Of a stretch of 64,000 bases of DNA, positions 1-12,034 are shown piece after piece. The stretch is from NCBI GenBank assembly GCA_026119935.1, contig JALRMH010000051.1:186001-250000 (forward strand), written 5' to 3'. The translations under genes and the position numbers were made by a program. Each line of letters opens with the position of its first letter. Positions within the stretch are counted from its first letter, which is position 1. The notes beneath the pieces were generated by a model. That model did no database searches. It had not been told where the DNA came from and saw nothing but the letters and a program-made list of their open reading frames with translations. This stretch comes from Endothia cerciana (taxonomy: Eukaryota > Ascomycota > Sordariomycetes > Diaporthales > Cryphonectriaceae).

Positions 1-596
1 CCCCACATCACCCGTGCTTCCTGAGGACGCACATCACACGTCGCAGGTTTTTCTTGAGTTGTTGAAATTTCCATTTTTATTATCGCTAGAATGACAGTTT
101 ATGATGGGGGGATTGCGTGCCTGCTGGGCCCAGCAACAACAAGCGTCAACCATGCCTAGTACATCTCCTCCAGACTCGGGTGAATTCGATGTGGTCCCCT
201 AGTGTATCATGCTCGTGTGGTGTATCATAATGCCTCCGCTAGCGTCCTAGGCCTCCAGAGAGGCCAAGCCCGGAGCGTGACCGGTCGCTGCCTCCCTCGC
301 GAAACGCCCCCCCTTCCGAAAAGCAGGTCCCCGAGAATAGTAAAGCTGGTTCTTTATGTGATGGTGTAATGCTCATTGGTATGCCTTGGGCTGTACGTTA
401 ATCGAGCAAGCGATGGGGTGTGGATATAGATGAACGGTGAAGGGATTCGTTGGCAGCACTCGTCTCTGGAATAAGTGGCCCAAAGAGTTGCGGTCACCCC
501 GTCGGAATGCCTATATAGTAGGCAACGGGGACACTGGATGATCCAAAGCTTCACGGTGGCTGCCCTTTTGTCGAACATCCGGGATGGTTGTAGCAC
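1..596. other. Left edge, no gene recognised
   Basis: No coding region, RNA gene or repeat can be supported here. Short open frames on both strands have no recognisable domain. The right part is probably 3' flank of the small membrane protein gene that ends at 597. Confidence 0.6.
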
Positions 597-1160
597 CTAT
601 GCGTTCATCGGTCGGGTGGCTCGCTGCGGCAATGTCCACGGCTTGGCACAGATGATCTGGACGAGGGGTCAATATCCATAATGCAACATCCAACAGCACA
701 GGGGGAACAAAACTCACCTCGCCCTCAGAGTATGCCCAGAATTCGACAACCATCGCAACGAGATAGTACAGCGCGGCATTCGTGCCCTGGTACGTCAGGA
801 CTGCGGCGAGAGCGGCCAGGGGCAGGAAAGCTAGGCGGGCCTCGAGGCTCCGGTGGATCGCCGAGCCGGCGATGAACGACAGCGGCCATTCCCATGCCAT
901 CATCCAGATCCCTAGGACAAGGTTGATGATCTGCAATGTCGGGAATGGCTTCACTGCTGGGTCCAACAGCTTGGTGGCGAAGTCCCAGAAGATCTTGGGC
1001 CAGAAGAAGCCCTCGATCGCGGCACAGACTTGATCTGTAGACTGTTAGTATCCCTGCTTCCTGGGTTCGTGATGACACCTCTAGTGGTGGTCAATAACTC
1101 ACAAGCTCCTGCGGTCAGGATGATGAGCCTCGCCCAGTGGTTCTTGATAAGCTTGCCCAT
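597..1160 (-). CDS. Small fungal integral membrane protein (DUF7727-like)
   Basis: Three exons: 1160-1103, 1034-718 and 656-597, giving about 144 residues. Joining exon 1 to exon 2 restores the family-like segment LTAGAYQVCAAIEGFFWPK. Exon 3 supplies a short tail with PWTLPQR before the stop. About four hydrophobic helices are visible: residues 10-30, one at LQIINLVLGIWMMAWEWPL, one at LAFLPLAALAAVLTYQG and one at ALYYLVAMVVEFWAY. It therefore looks like a four-pass membrane protein. I recognise the pattern as a conserved Pezizomycotina family that I believe is catalogued as DUF7727; no molecular function is known to me. Both introns have GTGAGT donors. The start is the first ATG and agrees with the family's MGKLIKNHWARL opening. 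Confidence 0.85.
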
Positions 1161-4100
1161 CTTGAAGAAACCCTGCTCCTTCTTTTCCTACACTCTTTCC
1201 TAGACTGCTCTCACTTCCTCCCTTTGATGGTTGAGATTCTCTGGTGAAACCCGAAAAGAACGGAAAAAAGTCGAACCCAGATTAAGAATGAACGGGTCTC
1301 ACTTCGTCACCGGCACCAGGCTGAAAAAGTCGTAATAGACGTCGACGTCGTAGTATTAAAACCGGGATACGGAGACAAGAGGCAGGTGACCGGACCCGCC
1401 CTGTACAAGACTGTTGTGCAGTAACGCCGATATGAAAGAGGGCTATCGACACACTGGACGCACTACAGCAGAAGAGAAGGGAGAGTAGGTGCAGCGTTTC
1501 CCACGAGATGTACTGCAAAGGGGGCCAAGCCGGACTATATTGGCTCAGCCTGGCGTGTCGAGTTTCGATGGAGCGTGCCTGGTGGTCTATGCCCAGTGGG
1601 CACGAGCCCGGGCCGAGAGGCGAGTATCAGTCTGTTCGGGTGACGGACTGGGGATGGGGTCGTATGCTCCTGGCCTGATGCTGGTAGGTCCTCGTCTGAG
1701 ATCCAGGTTCTTGAGATCCGGTCTATGATCAGGGCTGGCATCCGAGCGGCATCAGGCTTGTTCGGTCGAACTGGTTTCCGCGGCTGGAGCCTGTATCATG
1801 AAGGCATGGCCAGGTTCCTGGGTTCATCCACGGATCGGTTGGATCCCCCCTCAGACGAGATGGCGTTGTTTGATGCTCGTCGTGAGAGCCAAGGTAAGCG
1901 AGTCGGGAGTTTGGATGACAATGGTAGCGGACCCCGAAAGAGGCGTCCTTCGCATTGACGAGAGTATGGAGATCAGACAAGATGGCCGTCTGAGGCAGGG
2001 TGGATAGATGTTCTGAGGCAAGGTTGGCATTAGACGTGAGAGGAGGTGCTTGATCTTCGCAAGGTGCGGGACATGGAGGTTATGAGAGACATGGACGAGT
2101 GGGTCAAAGAGGTGTGTATGCACGCTGCATGTACGGAGTACTACGGGCTGCATGCCGCGACCCGAAAAGAGGGGACAGCCCAGGAACACCTGGAAAGAAG
2201 AGGAGGAACCCCCATGTCCGTGGACATGTACTCTCGTATGATAAAGAACAGGAGAGATACAATAAGCTGGGAAGGACGATAGGGTCCGCGCCAAACGAGA
2301 CGGTCTCTCGTCTCATGAATGGCCGTTCTCCAGATGGCGAATAGCCACGGCCAAGCCCCACCTGTACCCTACCCAGTCAGTCACCAGAACGTAGCACTTC
2401 AGGGCCTTGCTGGGGAATGGTGACGACCCGAACGATTCGCTCGGCTCTGTCCAGCCCCCAGAGCAGAGGGCAGTTGCTGCGCGGGGTCATGGCCAGAGAG
2501 GCTGGAGTCTGGGTGGCCTCGTAATCGTCTTACCCGCACTTGGCTCCCTGGCGATAACCTGGTGGCCTGAAGCCAATGAACAAGGCCGTCAGGTCTGCGA
2601 ACACCCTCAGCCACAAGCGGCAAAGCACAATTCGCGTTCATTGGACATGCTAACCGTCCGAGGTCGATACTTTGATGTGGGCAATTGATGTGACAAAGAG
2701 CGGCAATAGCTGTTCGTCCGAGGGGTGATTGGGAGAGAACCAGATAGTGGAACCGTAGCCTGGCGCTTAGAGATGGAGTCAGCCCAATCAGACAATCGAG
2801 CGGGCCAAGGCCAAGGCTGTCCCCTGTACTGCGGCTGCAGGGCTGGACCAGGGGCCTGGTTTGCGACTGCATGTAACCCGAGGGGTAGCTTCAGGGGTTG
2901 TTTCTGCTGAGAAGGGCCGCCTCGTGGGCTTCACAGAAGCATCCGGATGACCTCGAGGCCCGATGCAGTGACACAAACTCCAGATCCGAGCCTCTCGCCA
3001 ATGAGAGCATCCCGCGAAGACAATCGGGCCATGGCCCTCCCCCCCGCCCTCGCAGAACGGTGGTCGGCTCCTCAACTGGCAGCCCGTCACAATCACACTG
3101 CAAGTGAGAAGAACATTGGCCGCTAGATCATGAGTTCCACGGTTGGCAATCCCAAAGAAGGCGGAGAAGACCAGATCGGTCTGATGATACGTTGCTAGCC
3201 CCGGTGCTCCGATGTGTTCTACCGAGGTGGCGTCGCGACGAGGGTCCGGACGAGACGACACCACCGAAATCCCTCACCGTCCAAAACCTGGTCGTGGAGT
3301 TGCACTCCAGAACCGCTGGTCCTGTTCGCATGCCGTCCAAAGGAGAATGGAGTCCGAGTCCTGCGGGCGTTTCTCCCCGTTTCCGCAGAGAAGAGACTTC
3401 AGTCCATCGGCATCTGATCTAAGGTTAATAGGTTATTCGTCCCGTGCTTCAGATGCCTGTCAATTCGCCCGGTTTTTGGGGAATTCCTCATGCGACAGTC
3501 GATCATACAGGTTGAAGTTTAGCCGAGAACCTGTGATGGGCCGCATCTGAGGCTGAGGCACGGGCCGTTTTAGAGGAGCTCTGTGAGGAGAACAAATTCG
3601 GCCCAGCCCTTTCGAGCAGAACAGCCGATAAAGCTGGCTGTGACAGCGGGCACAAGGCCAGGCTCGCCCCGACAGATCTCGACTAGCCGCAACTTTCTGA
3701 TACTCGAGTTCTCTGCCAAGATTCGCATGTGAGGGAGACTTAGGGTAGATCATGCTGTCTGTACCTTGGCGGGCGATTGTGGGTGACATGATCCTGCCCG
3801 GATCGGGACGTCATGTAGGCATGAGGCACAGCACTGCCCTAATCCGATTTTTGTGAAAGCCACATGGATAGCAATCGCCTCTCGTCTGAACACCATGACA
3901 GAACCTTCATCTGGCCAGGGCAAAATATGATTCAATCGAACGAGCAGGAACCCGCAGGAGTCGAGACCAGCCGATGCCACCACAACAATTATGAACCACC
4001 CAATAGTATCCAACGGGCCAAATGTTGCAGGTGACTGCCCAGGAGTAGAGCTATCGGAGGATTTCGTGGTCCGGACATGCCTGATGCGGTCCTGCAAGCC

Positions 4101-5974
4101 CAAAACCGGCTGCCACTCCTGTCAAGTCGTCACGCTCCAGCAAGGTAGAGAGACTTCCCAGACGGCCGCCAAGTCGGTGAGATCGACCCATTCAGGGCAT
4201 CTGCCCTCAGATCGCTTATCCGGAATTGGATGGCAGTGGCCACAAAAGATGATATATCCCAGAGGCGTAGGGACAGACCGTGCCAGGTCACCGTTCGAGT
4301 GCTAAATGTTCACGTCCTGAAGTCCAACATCGTGCAGAGCCAAGATCTCCAGGGTTCCCCACTCGTATCCCGGGGGGGCGGTTGCAGGGCCAAAGCGCTT
4401 GCAGCACAACGCTAATTGGCGCATGGAGGGGGGAGCCGCCAGGCTCCCGTGGAGCGGTGTGGCACACCAGCCCATTGTGTTCCGCCAATGAGCACCAAGG
4501 ATTGAACCTCGTCTCTCCTCGCTTCCATCTGCAACTGCATCGTGACATCTCGTCGTCACTGCAGATTCGTCACTGCAGATCCTACCATGATAGTCACAAG
4601 GTACGTAGTACTGGTAGTAGACCAAGCCGGGCCCAAAGGTGCCCGAGATAAATCGGTGTTGGGCCCTCGGACTACGGTCCCAGTAGGTCCGTCTAGCCTC
4701 CCCGGCATTGGCCGACTCAGACCCACCGACTCAGACCTGGGCATGGGCCTCTTGGGATACTATCGAGATGCTCGCTCGCTGGTGTGATGAGAGTTGATGT
4801 GCGCGAGCTGATAGCAACGAGTCACTCAGGATCCAGTGACTGAGGAGTCCTTCCGCCGGACAAGATCTTGACAATCAGCCTTGCAGCCAAGTGGCCCGGT
4901 CTACGTCTTTCTGCAAGAGCAGGGGTGACACGTTTGGTGCGATGCCTCCGTCTTAATGGGTACGACTGTTCGTCTGTCCTACATATGACGAGACGCTCTC
5001 GAACCCTTTTCTCTGGTCTTTATGGCGCTGATTCTGTCGTACTAGACCACGAGAAGTCAAAGTTCCTGAAGCATTGGTCGCCCAAGCCAGGCGGCTGGCT
5101 GCTGTCGAAGGGCGCCACAAGTCCGTCAATAGTTGATGAGCATTGAGAGCGGCCGTGGCGTTGTATCCCTATGCAAGCCTAGTCTCATGGTGCATTACTA
5201 ACTTTTGGCTTGTCCCCGGCAGATGCGATTCCACAACATCGCCGAGTCGCTCATGTGACATCGTCGTGAGCCTCCATGGAGTCACTGGCGGCAGGAGGAC
5301 TAGGGCCGGCGTTGCTACCCGACTCTGTTGACGGAGGCCAATTCGAAAACCATCCATGTTGTTAAGGTAGGTGATTATGGGTGTGTGGCCTGCAGCCTCT
5401 TCCATGTCTGTGTTAGTTGGCAGGAGGGATAAGAAATATAGACTATAGACTGCCCATCAGTGTAGGGTTTTCAGTATGTCTAGAAGACAGGCTCTTTTGG
5501 ACGTTGGTCTTGTATGAACCTTGTTCAGAGACGATAGATCCATTCCAGTCGAACTATTGACATGCAGGTCATGTCTGGTACAGGATCGTGCCTAAAATAG
5601 CTCCATGGTCGGCTGACAGTAGAGCAGTTCGTCCAGGAATAACATCCACCATGTCGACTCTGGTGCTGTCGGCATCTCTTGACCAAATTGATCATGAGAA
5701 TGCGGCGTGATAACTGAAGCCGACGTTTATTCCGTTACCCTGCCCCAACCTATGGTTATGGTGGTCGGCTTCATAATGTAGCTGGAGCCCCGGCCCCCCC
5801 CCTTCTTTCGGCTGGACTGGACCATCAGATATGTCTCCGGCGTGCCCATCCGTCTTATCCGCACAAACGACTCCCCTAGCAAGCTTTGTATCCTTCCAAA
5901 TCGACCTCCCGACGGGTAGCCCGGCGTCATCATGAGCAAAGATATCGGATGTCGTCGTCCATTCATAGACCGAG
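1161..5974. other. 4.8 kb stretch without a recognisable gene
   Basis: Many open frames of 60-158 codons exist on both strands, but none shows a recognisable motif, a plausible exon chain or consistent frame. Base composition is not obviously AT-rich, so this is not a classic RIP-mutated AT block. It may hold long promoters, non-coding RNA or decayed genes; nothing specific can be claimed. Confidence 0.5.
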
Positions 5975-6690
5975 TCAAAGGAGATACTCCTGCATCCAGA
6001 AGTCGATGATGCGACGCGCATCCTCGTCACCGAAGTAATCCACAATCTCCGCTCTTCCTGCTCTCGAATGGGCTTTGTTCACAAGATCTGCGAAGCCGAC
6101 GGTCACATCACTGAGGATATGCACCTTGTGCTCACCCAGGGGAGGTGAGATCGCGCAGTACGGAAGCAATGACTGTACAGGATCCATGCCTAGTGCTCGT
6201 ACTGGAGGCTGTCTAGTGGATGCGTCGGCCTGGAGGGCAGATCGATGGAACCTGAGAAGCGTGGCCGGCAGCTCCTTGATGCTCTGCAGAGGGACAAGAG
6301 GAATGTCGAACTTGTCCACTAGCCTATCACGATGTGTGCTGTTAGCCTCCATCCGCCTAACAGGGCTAAATGTTTTGCTCCGGGTCACACACTCTATTTG
6401 GAAATGCATGAAGGGGAACACATCACCTCCATCGCCGAGCAACCAGATGACAGCGGCGTCGCTGCCCCCTGACAGGTGATAGAGCCGCTCCACGCGCTGA
6501 TGCCTGTATGCCGAGTCTCCATCAGCGGCCGAGAGGAGGGCAAAACGCAAGTAGCGCTGGCCTAGCTGTGCGCTGGGCAGTGGCAAGTTCACGTCGTGGG
6601 TGCCCAGTTTGTTCTCTGTTCTTGAGTGAGTATGTTCTTCAGCCCCCAGCAGATCAGCTTCTAGATGTTCATCTCACCTCTGAACCTCAT
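5975..6690 (-). CDS. Conserved hypothetical protein, function unknown
   Basis: The model has three exons: 6690-6678, 6615-6393 and 6323-5975, giving about 194 residues. The second splice (donor GTGTGT, acceptor TAG) restores FQIELVDKFDIPLVPL across the junction and removes a stretch of frame that reads poorly, which is good evidence for a real gene. The 13-nt first exon is inferred because the frame's apparent start is GTG, which eukaryotes do not use; the ATG at 6690 plus a 62-nt intron brings it in frame. Other features are an N-terminal YLRFALLSAADGDSAYRHQR stretch, a short beta/alpha-like segment (AAVIWLLG) and a conserved-looking acidic C-terminus ending FWMQEYLL. I know of similar uncharacterised proteins in other ascomycetes but cannot name a domain. 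Exon 1 is the least certain part. Confidence 0.65.
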
Positions 6691-8608
6691 CTTGCCATGT
6701 TGAAGCAGATGAGGAACTGCTGGTGCCCACTGCTTTCGTCCCCGTAGAGACGCGCAGAACATCCTGGCTTGCAGAAAATTCAAGGATATACTATTTATGA
6801 CGTGGTTCAGGGCCGCCAGCCGACTCAATCCGACACGAACGCGCGGTGATGAAATCCTCTCGGCTGATCAGAGGAGATATCGAGGGCGGTATTCCTTTGT
6901 GACCCAAGGATTCTGTCCACTAAATCTGCCAAGATCAGGCAAAGTACTCAGGCACCACGGGGGAGAGAGGCTTCTAAGGTGGCACAGTTTAGTTTGCGCG
7001 GGACGGCCTGCTATGGAAAGGACGACCATGCCCAAATACTGGTCATGCCTTCCTCATACAGTAGTTACTTAGGGAAGTCGCAGCTCGACGACCTGCACCC
7101 CTTGATTTCTGCCCCTGCAACACTGGGAATTTCGAAAGTCAAAATCTCCTGTCTTCGTCACGCACGTCAACTTTTATCCCTCTTCAGAATGACGTCTCTG
7201 CTGCAAACCTGTTGCCCCATAATTACCTGCTGCGCGTCACGACGGTATAAATCGACATCTCGATGCGCGAAATCCATGACAGAGCTAGCGATTTGATGAC
7301 CCATATTCCACTGCCAATAATATTCCAAATATCCTTTCCACCAGGATCGTGATCAGGCCCTAGAAGCCGATGTCTGATTCATCTCTGCTGCCAGCATTGG
7401 GCCATGGGACTCACTGTCTAGATGAGTCTTCCGATCGTTCGATGAGCAATCGTGTCGAGTTGGGAACTTCCTACGATATTATCACATTACTGTGCCACAT
7501 ATACGTCCTTTGGAGACATCTGCCAACCCTTCACACCCCGGATGAGCGTGGATAGAGCTCAGGTAGATAGACTCCCTAAGCACTGAGCAGGACATTCCAT
7601 TATTCTTGGTACCCCTAACGTAGTTGAATTGAGCCGCTCATTCGAGTATCAATTAGATGATTATCTTCTACGCTATCTTGAAGAATTCAGAATCCAGACC
7701 TTGTTGGGCTGTGGAATCGGTGTATGTCTCTTGACAATCCTAAGCTGATAGTAATCAAGCTTGGCTCGGGAGGCTGTGTGCGAGGGCTAATATGGTCTGT
7801 TGACTATGCTCTAACGGCGTCTTTCTCCCAGGTTGCTAGACTGGTCTACTCTGATCTCAAATAGCTAATTCACTCAGCTAAAACCGGAAGCTGATCATGC
7901 CGCTTCAATGTTCGCGGACCTCCATCCCAACTTCTGGACCAAAGATTGCTATGGGACTTCGTCTCGAGGGGCAGTGAAGCCATCGAAGCCTACGCTCTAA
8001 GAACTCGACCATAGCAAATAATGCCAAATGATAATGCCAGCAGCTTGAGTCATGTCCACAACGAATGGTTCACCGAAAAATCTGCATAAATCCAGCAGCG
8101 TAGGTAACGGCTATGCTGATTGCCTACACTGATCTAGTGGACACATGTTTCCTGGACGCAGTTCAGTGGACATGAACAGTACAACTTTATCGGCTTAGAC
8201 CGTTGTAGCGCGGCCAGATGGTGTCCTGGTCATTCTGGAAGCGGACCAACAACCATTCGGGTGAGTTATCACGAACTTTGTACCTGAAGCTCACAGTGAC
8301 GCTACATTAAAAACTCCGGGAGTATTCAAAATAGACTCGTTGGTCTACGCATACTGCTCTGAAAGCGGGCAGTTATCTGTGTGTGGAGGAAAGTGGAACC
8401 ATTTACTTGGAGTATCATTTATCAGAGGTCGTGCTGGCCTCATGCCGCTGAGCAAAGCGTCGCTTCAACCTCCGTATGGTCGAGGTCTAGTCTCCTTCTA
8501 ATGGGTATTGGCCAGTGGTGCACAAGTTATACGCAGGAAGACTCCATCTTCACTACATTCATGCATCCTATGGACACCATCTTCCGACGTTTCCATACGG
8601 GTTATTGG
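6691..8608. other. 1.9 kb intergenic, nothing recognised
   Basis: It lies between the divergent-side promoter of the conserved hypothetical and the 3' end of the EthD gene. It is relatively AT-rich from about 7,300 to 8,400, with very short frames. No RNA gene or repeat could be identified. Confidence 0.5.
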
Positions 8609-9067
8609 TCAACATGACGTAGCCTTGAATCGTCCCGACACCCCTTGCAGAACCTCTCTCACTTGGTCGTGGAAACTGTCTCTATCAGCACGACACACAG
8701 GCATCTTAGAGCGGTCCAGGAACTTTTCCTCGTCCGCAGCAATGCGCGCCGCGTTCTCTGGCTGCTGACTGATGCCAAAAAAGGTCTGAAAATGGAACAC
8801 GTCGGTGAAGGTCAGCTCCGCGAACGCATCGTAGTCGAAGTCGGCCTGGCTGCCCATCAGCACTGTCGCCGGGTAGCCTGCGTTACGCTCGGTACCCTCG
8901 GCGCTGCCTTCGGACCGGTGGAGGTAGCGGCGCGTGTGAGACAGCGGAAAGTGCTCGTCTGCGATCTCCTTGACGAGGGGAACGTGAGTGCCCTCGTAGT
9001 GGGCCCGGAACTGCTCAGGCGTGGTGCCGGGCCTGCGATAAGCAAAAATGAGAACGTTGTAGGTCAT
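8609..9067 (-). CDS. EthD domain-containing protein
   Basis: Single-exon gene of 152 residues, typical for the family. The dimeric alpha/beta-barrel EthD pattern is clear: MTYNVLIFAYRRPGTTPEQF at the start, then HYEGTHVPLVKEI (about residues 25-37) with the family's conserved His, a central AFAELTFTDVFHFQTFF region, and a C-terminal helix with ADEEKFLDRSKM. EthD proteins are small ligand-binding or catalytic folds. In fungi they often sit in aromatic-degradation or polyketide-tailoring contexts (dehydratases, decarboxylases), but no partner genes are next to it here, so the substrate is unknown. The start chosen is the ATG at 9067; a frame extension by two codons would need TTG. The DNA is more GC-rich than its flanks. 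Confidence 0.88.
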   Translation of the reverse strand: MTYNVLIFAYRRPGTTPEQFRAHYEGTHVPLVKEIADEHFPLSHTRRYLHRSEGSAEGTERNAGYPATVLMGSQADFDYDAFAELTFTDVFHFQTFFGISQQPENAARIAADEEKFLDRSKMPVCRADRDSFHDQVREVLQGVSGRFKATSC

Positions 9068-9705
9068 AGCCAAGGTTGTGGCAGGAGAGCGGGCTGGCAG
9101 AGGGGAAAGATAGCTTGGGTCGATTCGACTCCAGCAAAACGGGAGAAGAGCGTCGAGGTGCGTCGTGAGATTTTGTTCTGAACGAATAGGGCTCTTTAGG
9201 CTGGAAGAGGAGGGGGCTAGGTAGGAAGTCAGCTGCCGACAACGAGATCTTTGAGAAACAGACTGGTGTACTGTACCCTACCCACGCTCGGGGCATAAAA
9301 ATGCGGACTGCCTCATGCAAACTCGATATATTTACTTAGACCGTTTTCGGCCAATTTTTGATGCTGTTCGCATTATAGTCTGTAGTATTTTGAAATTTGA
9401 ACAGATATATGAGGTTCTGACGCGGAAATACCGACTCCTGCCTATTCTGGGCTATGCTATCAAGTGGTGGTCTGCCGCCTCGTGAATGAAGCTTGAAGTG
9501 TCAGAGCTGCCTACAACCTAGCCAGGCAGAATCATGATGGAAACAATAGTGGGGACAGGTCTGTTGATAGAACGTAGGTCTCTGATTGTACAGAAGCTGA
9601 TTCTTGCCCTGTAGCAAGAGAGCGGGGTCGAGGTACTGGCTATTAAGGGCAAGAGGAGGTTGTGGAGGCGCAAGCGGGTTGCTTGAGGTTCCTACGAAGC
9701 CAGAA
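9068..9705. other. Promoter side of the EthD gene, no gene
   Basis: No coding potential was recognised. The first 250 bp are probably the EthD promoter and 5' UTR. The rest leads into the retroelement remnant. Confidence 0.5.
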
Positions 9706-10106
9706 TGTTATGACCCATCCAACATAACATGCAGGTCACGGAAATGGTCACGACCAACACCCCCGCCCTGAACGCTTCTTATGTAATCACGGACCAAACT
9801 CAGGGTTAAGGGTTACAGGGAGCAGGATCACTGGCTCAGTGATCCAGTACGATCAGTTGGACCACCTTGGTGATCCAAGGTGATCCAGCCTGAAGAGCTG
9901 GGTATATGAAGGACGGGATTTCCTACAGTCATTAGGTAGTTCCCTTCGTAGCTCTTCAGTCGTCAATCTAAGTTCTGTCTCACTCTCTAAGTCTGAAGCC
10001 AACACGGCTAATAGCACTTGCATCAATCGTCAATCATCACTGGAGCCATAGGTGTGTTTCCGTATTGGAACCAGGAGGTATACTCTCGACACCGTCTCTG
10101 CTAACA
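9706..10106 (+). repeat. Probable 5' long terminal repeat of a degenerate retrotransposon
   Basis: The segment opens with TGTTATG and can be closed at CTAACA, giving a TG...CA-bounded unit of about 400 bp. Internally it has a TATA-like GTATATGAAGG near 9902 followed by a transcript-like CT-rich leader, which is LTR-like (U3-R-U5). GATCCA/GATCAG words recur around 9830-9890. The internal region after it ends in a polyprotein-like tail. No second copy is in the window, so the boundaries are inferred from end motifs only. Confidence 0.45.
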
Positions 10107-10725
10107 TAAACCTTTGTGGTACTTCTAGGTTCGTTATACCCGGCAGTACTCATTACACAGAAAGATAGTAACGAGCTATACGATCAAACAAGCCTAGCAC
10201 CACACAGGCTACTGCCCTATTGATAAGGCTAAGGCTCTTCAACATCCTGAGATCCAAGCATAAAACTTGAGAGTTCAAGCTTGATGAAGATGATGAGGCC
10301 GTCACGAGGGATTTCGTGATGAGCCTGGCGCCCAGGGACAGCCGGCCGGCTAGATATAAAGCTAGTCGTGTGGCCGACGAGATCGACGACCTAAGGGCAC
10401 AGGCCGATTTTCTCGAGCGAGAAAACCAGACCTATAAGGCTAGAGAAGAGACTGTGAGCCGTACAAAAAGGCGTCATCGATTCCGAACCCTACAGCCGAG
10501 TTTAGATCAATGGCTAAGCTCATCACGAAGGGGTATACAATAGACGACCTAGAAGAAGATACTGCTAGGCCAAAACAGCGCTAGAGGGTTGCGGTGGTTG
10601 AGGAGGACGAGGTCCTAGACGAGGACCCGGATGAGGGAAAGGCTCAGATTCAGCCTGCTACCGAAGAGCCTAGAACAGGCCGAGGGGGTCGTGAAATCCG
10701 GAGGCCAGCCAGATACATGGATTAA
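10107..10725 (+). mobile_element. Decayed LTR-retrotransposon internal region (gag/pol remnant)
   Basis: Two broken coding pieces remain. 10316-10543 reads as a charged, coiled-coil-like piece (ADEIDDLRAQADFLEREN), as in retrotransposon gag proteins. From 10498 to 10725, in another frame, a piece with FRSMAKLITKGYTIDDLEE is interrupted by one TAG at about 10582-10584. It then continues through an acidic stretch to GRGGREIRRPARYMD and a stop, like the basic tail of a fungal retrotransposon polyprotein. Reverse transcriptase, RNase H and integrase are absent, so most of the element has been deleted. No 3' LTR was found within the next kilobase. The family is not assignable from what remains. 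Confidence 0.55.
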
Positions 10726-12034
10726 CCAGCTTCTAACGATTGTTTTGATATATATATATATTATATACGAACCACCAACCCTTTGTTTACTATAAGTGGT
10801 GATAATCGTCAAGTTTATATGGTGTCTACGGCATTTTGGTGTCCCGAAGGTGGGTATGTCCCAAAGATGGGTGGGGTACAGTAATGAATAACGCATTGGA
10901 ACGCGGCGAGATGTCTGATATAGCTAAAAGCCCAAGGTCTAATGCAAGGCCAAATAGGTGAGTTAGCAGGCGATGTTAGTTCATCACTAGCAAGGTAGTG
11001 TTAGTGTTTTCCGTTAAGAAGCGTCGCTCCACTCCCGTGCCTACTTAACTACCTACTTAGGTAGGTACTTCGAGTACTGTAGTGTTTGCAAGTCCAGAGC
11101 TCTGTTACAAATAGGAAACCGAAACCCCAGAGGAAATGCTGCAAGATCAAGCGTTGAGATGACTCTAATATCGGGTTGATAGCTTCAGCCCTTTTCTCTG
11201 TCATCTACAACTTGTAGCATCTAGGACGCTTGGCAGCACGTTCCGGAACGCCGAAACGGTAGCCTCAACTTCGCCGCCAACCAGCTCAACTTTCCGGACA
11301 AATGGAAATATATAGAGCACGTAAATGGTCTCTCTCTCTCTCTTATTTTATTTTTATTTTCAATCCGTCCCTCCTCTGAATGACCACTCTGTGCCAAGTC
11401 GGCGGGTCTGCGTTGGCAAAGATCTTGTCTAGACGCAAATACGTCTCATAGCAGCACACCTGCTGATTACAAACCAGGTTCGTGAGGTAGACATGCGTGA
11501 TCGAATGCCCACCCAGCTGGGGTATTGTGAATTGCTATTTGAGTCATGAGAAGTTCATAGAGTCTGATGCTCAATATACCTCATAGCTTCTCGGGACGAG
11601 ATGATCATTGGGGACCTGGGGTATGTGTGAGAATATCCGAATGTGTTATCCGGCTTATGTGAGCCTTGCCCGCCGTTTGGTGAATTTAGTGAAGTGGACT
11701 GTTTGAGAAGTTTTCATCGATGATATCCAGAGCCATGCTCGCTTTGCGCCCCTGGTCCTCGGAATGGAGATTTCTAGAGCTGAGATTTCGGCATTCCTTG
11801 AAGCTACGAGGTCGCTTCTTTCGGCGCAGGTGCACATCGTACAGCCAACGACACCCTTCAGCCGCGAGACGAAGCAGGATCAGGCCCCGAGTCTCTGGGA
11901 CGACCACCGCAAATAACTCAACATCTCCTCACTCGTATCTGCACCCCAAGGTCAAGTCTCGGCGGGCATACTTCTGTCTCGGTGCGATGTCCTGACAACA
12001 CGCCCTGTCACCTGTGATGTTCTGCTTCAGAACT
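10726..12034. other. 1.3 kb intergenic, AT-rich, with a TC-repeat
   Basis: Begins with an AT-rich run (TATATATATA near 10750) that may be the 3' flank of the retroelement. A (TC)n tract lies at about 11329-11344. Open frames at 11655-11995 on both strands have no recognisable features. The last part is the 3' flank of the OPA3 gene. Confidence 0.5.

Noticed and set aside
3991..4305. Frame with KPKTGCHSC, reminiscent of the start of a Zn2Cys6 cluster
   Set aside because: Only two of six cysteines can be placed, no continuation was found in any frame and no intron chain fixes it.
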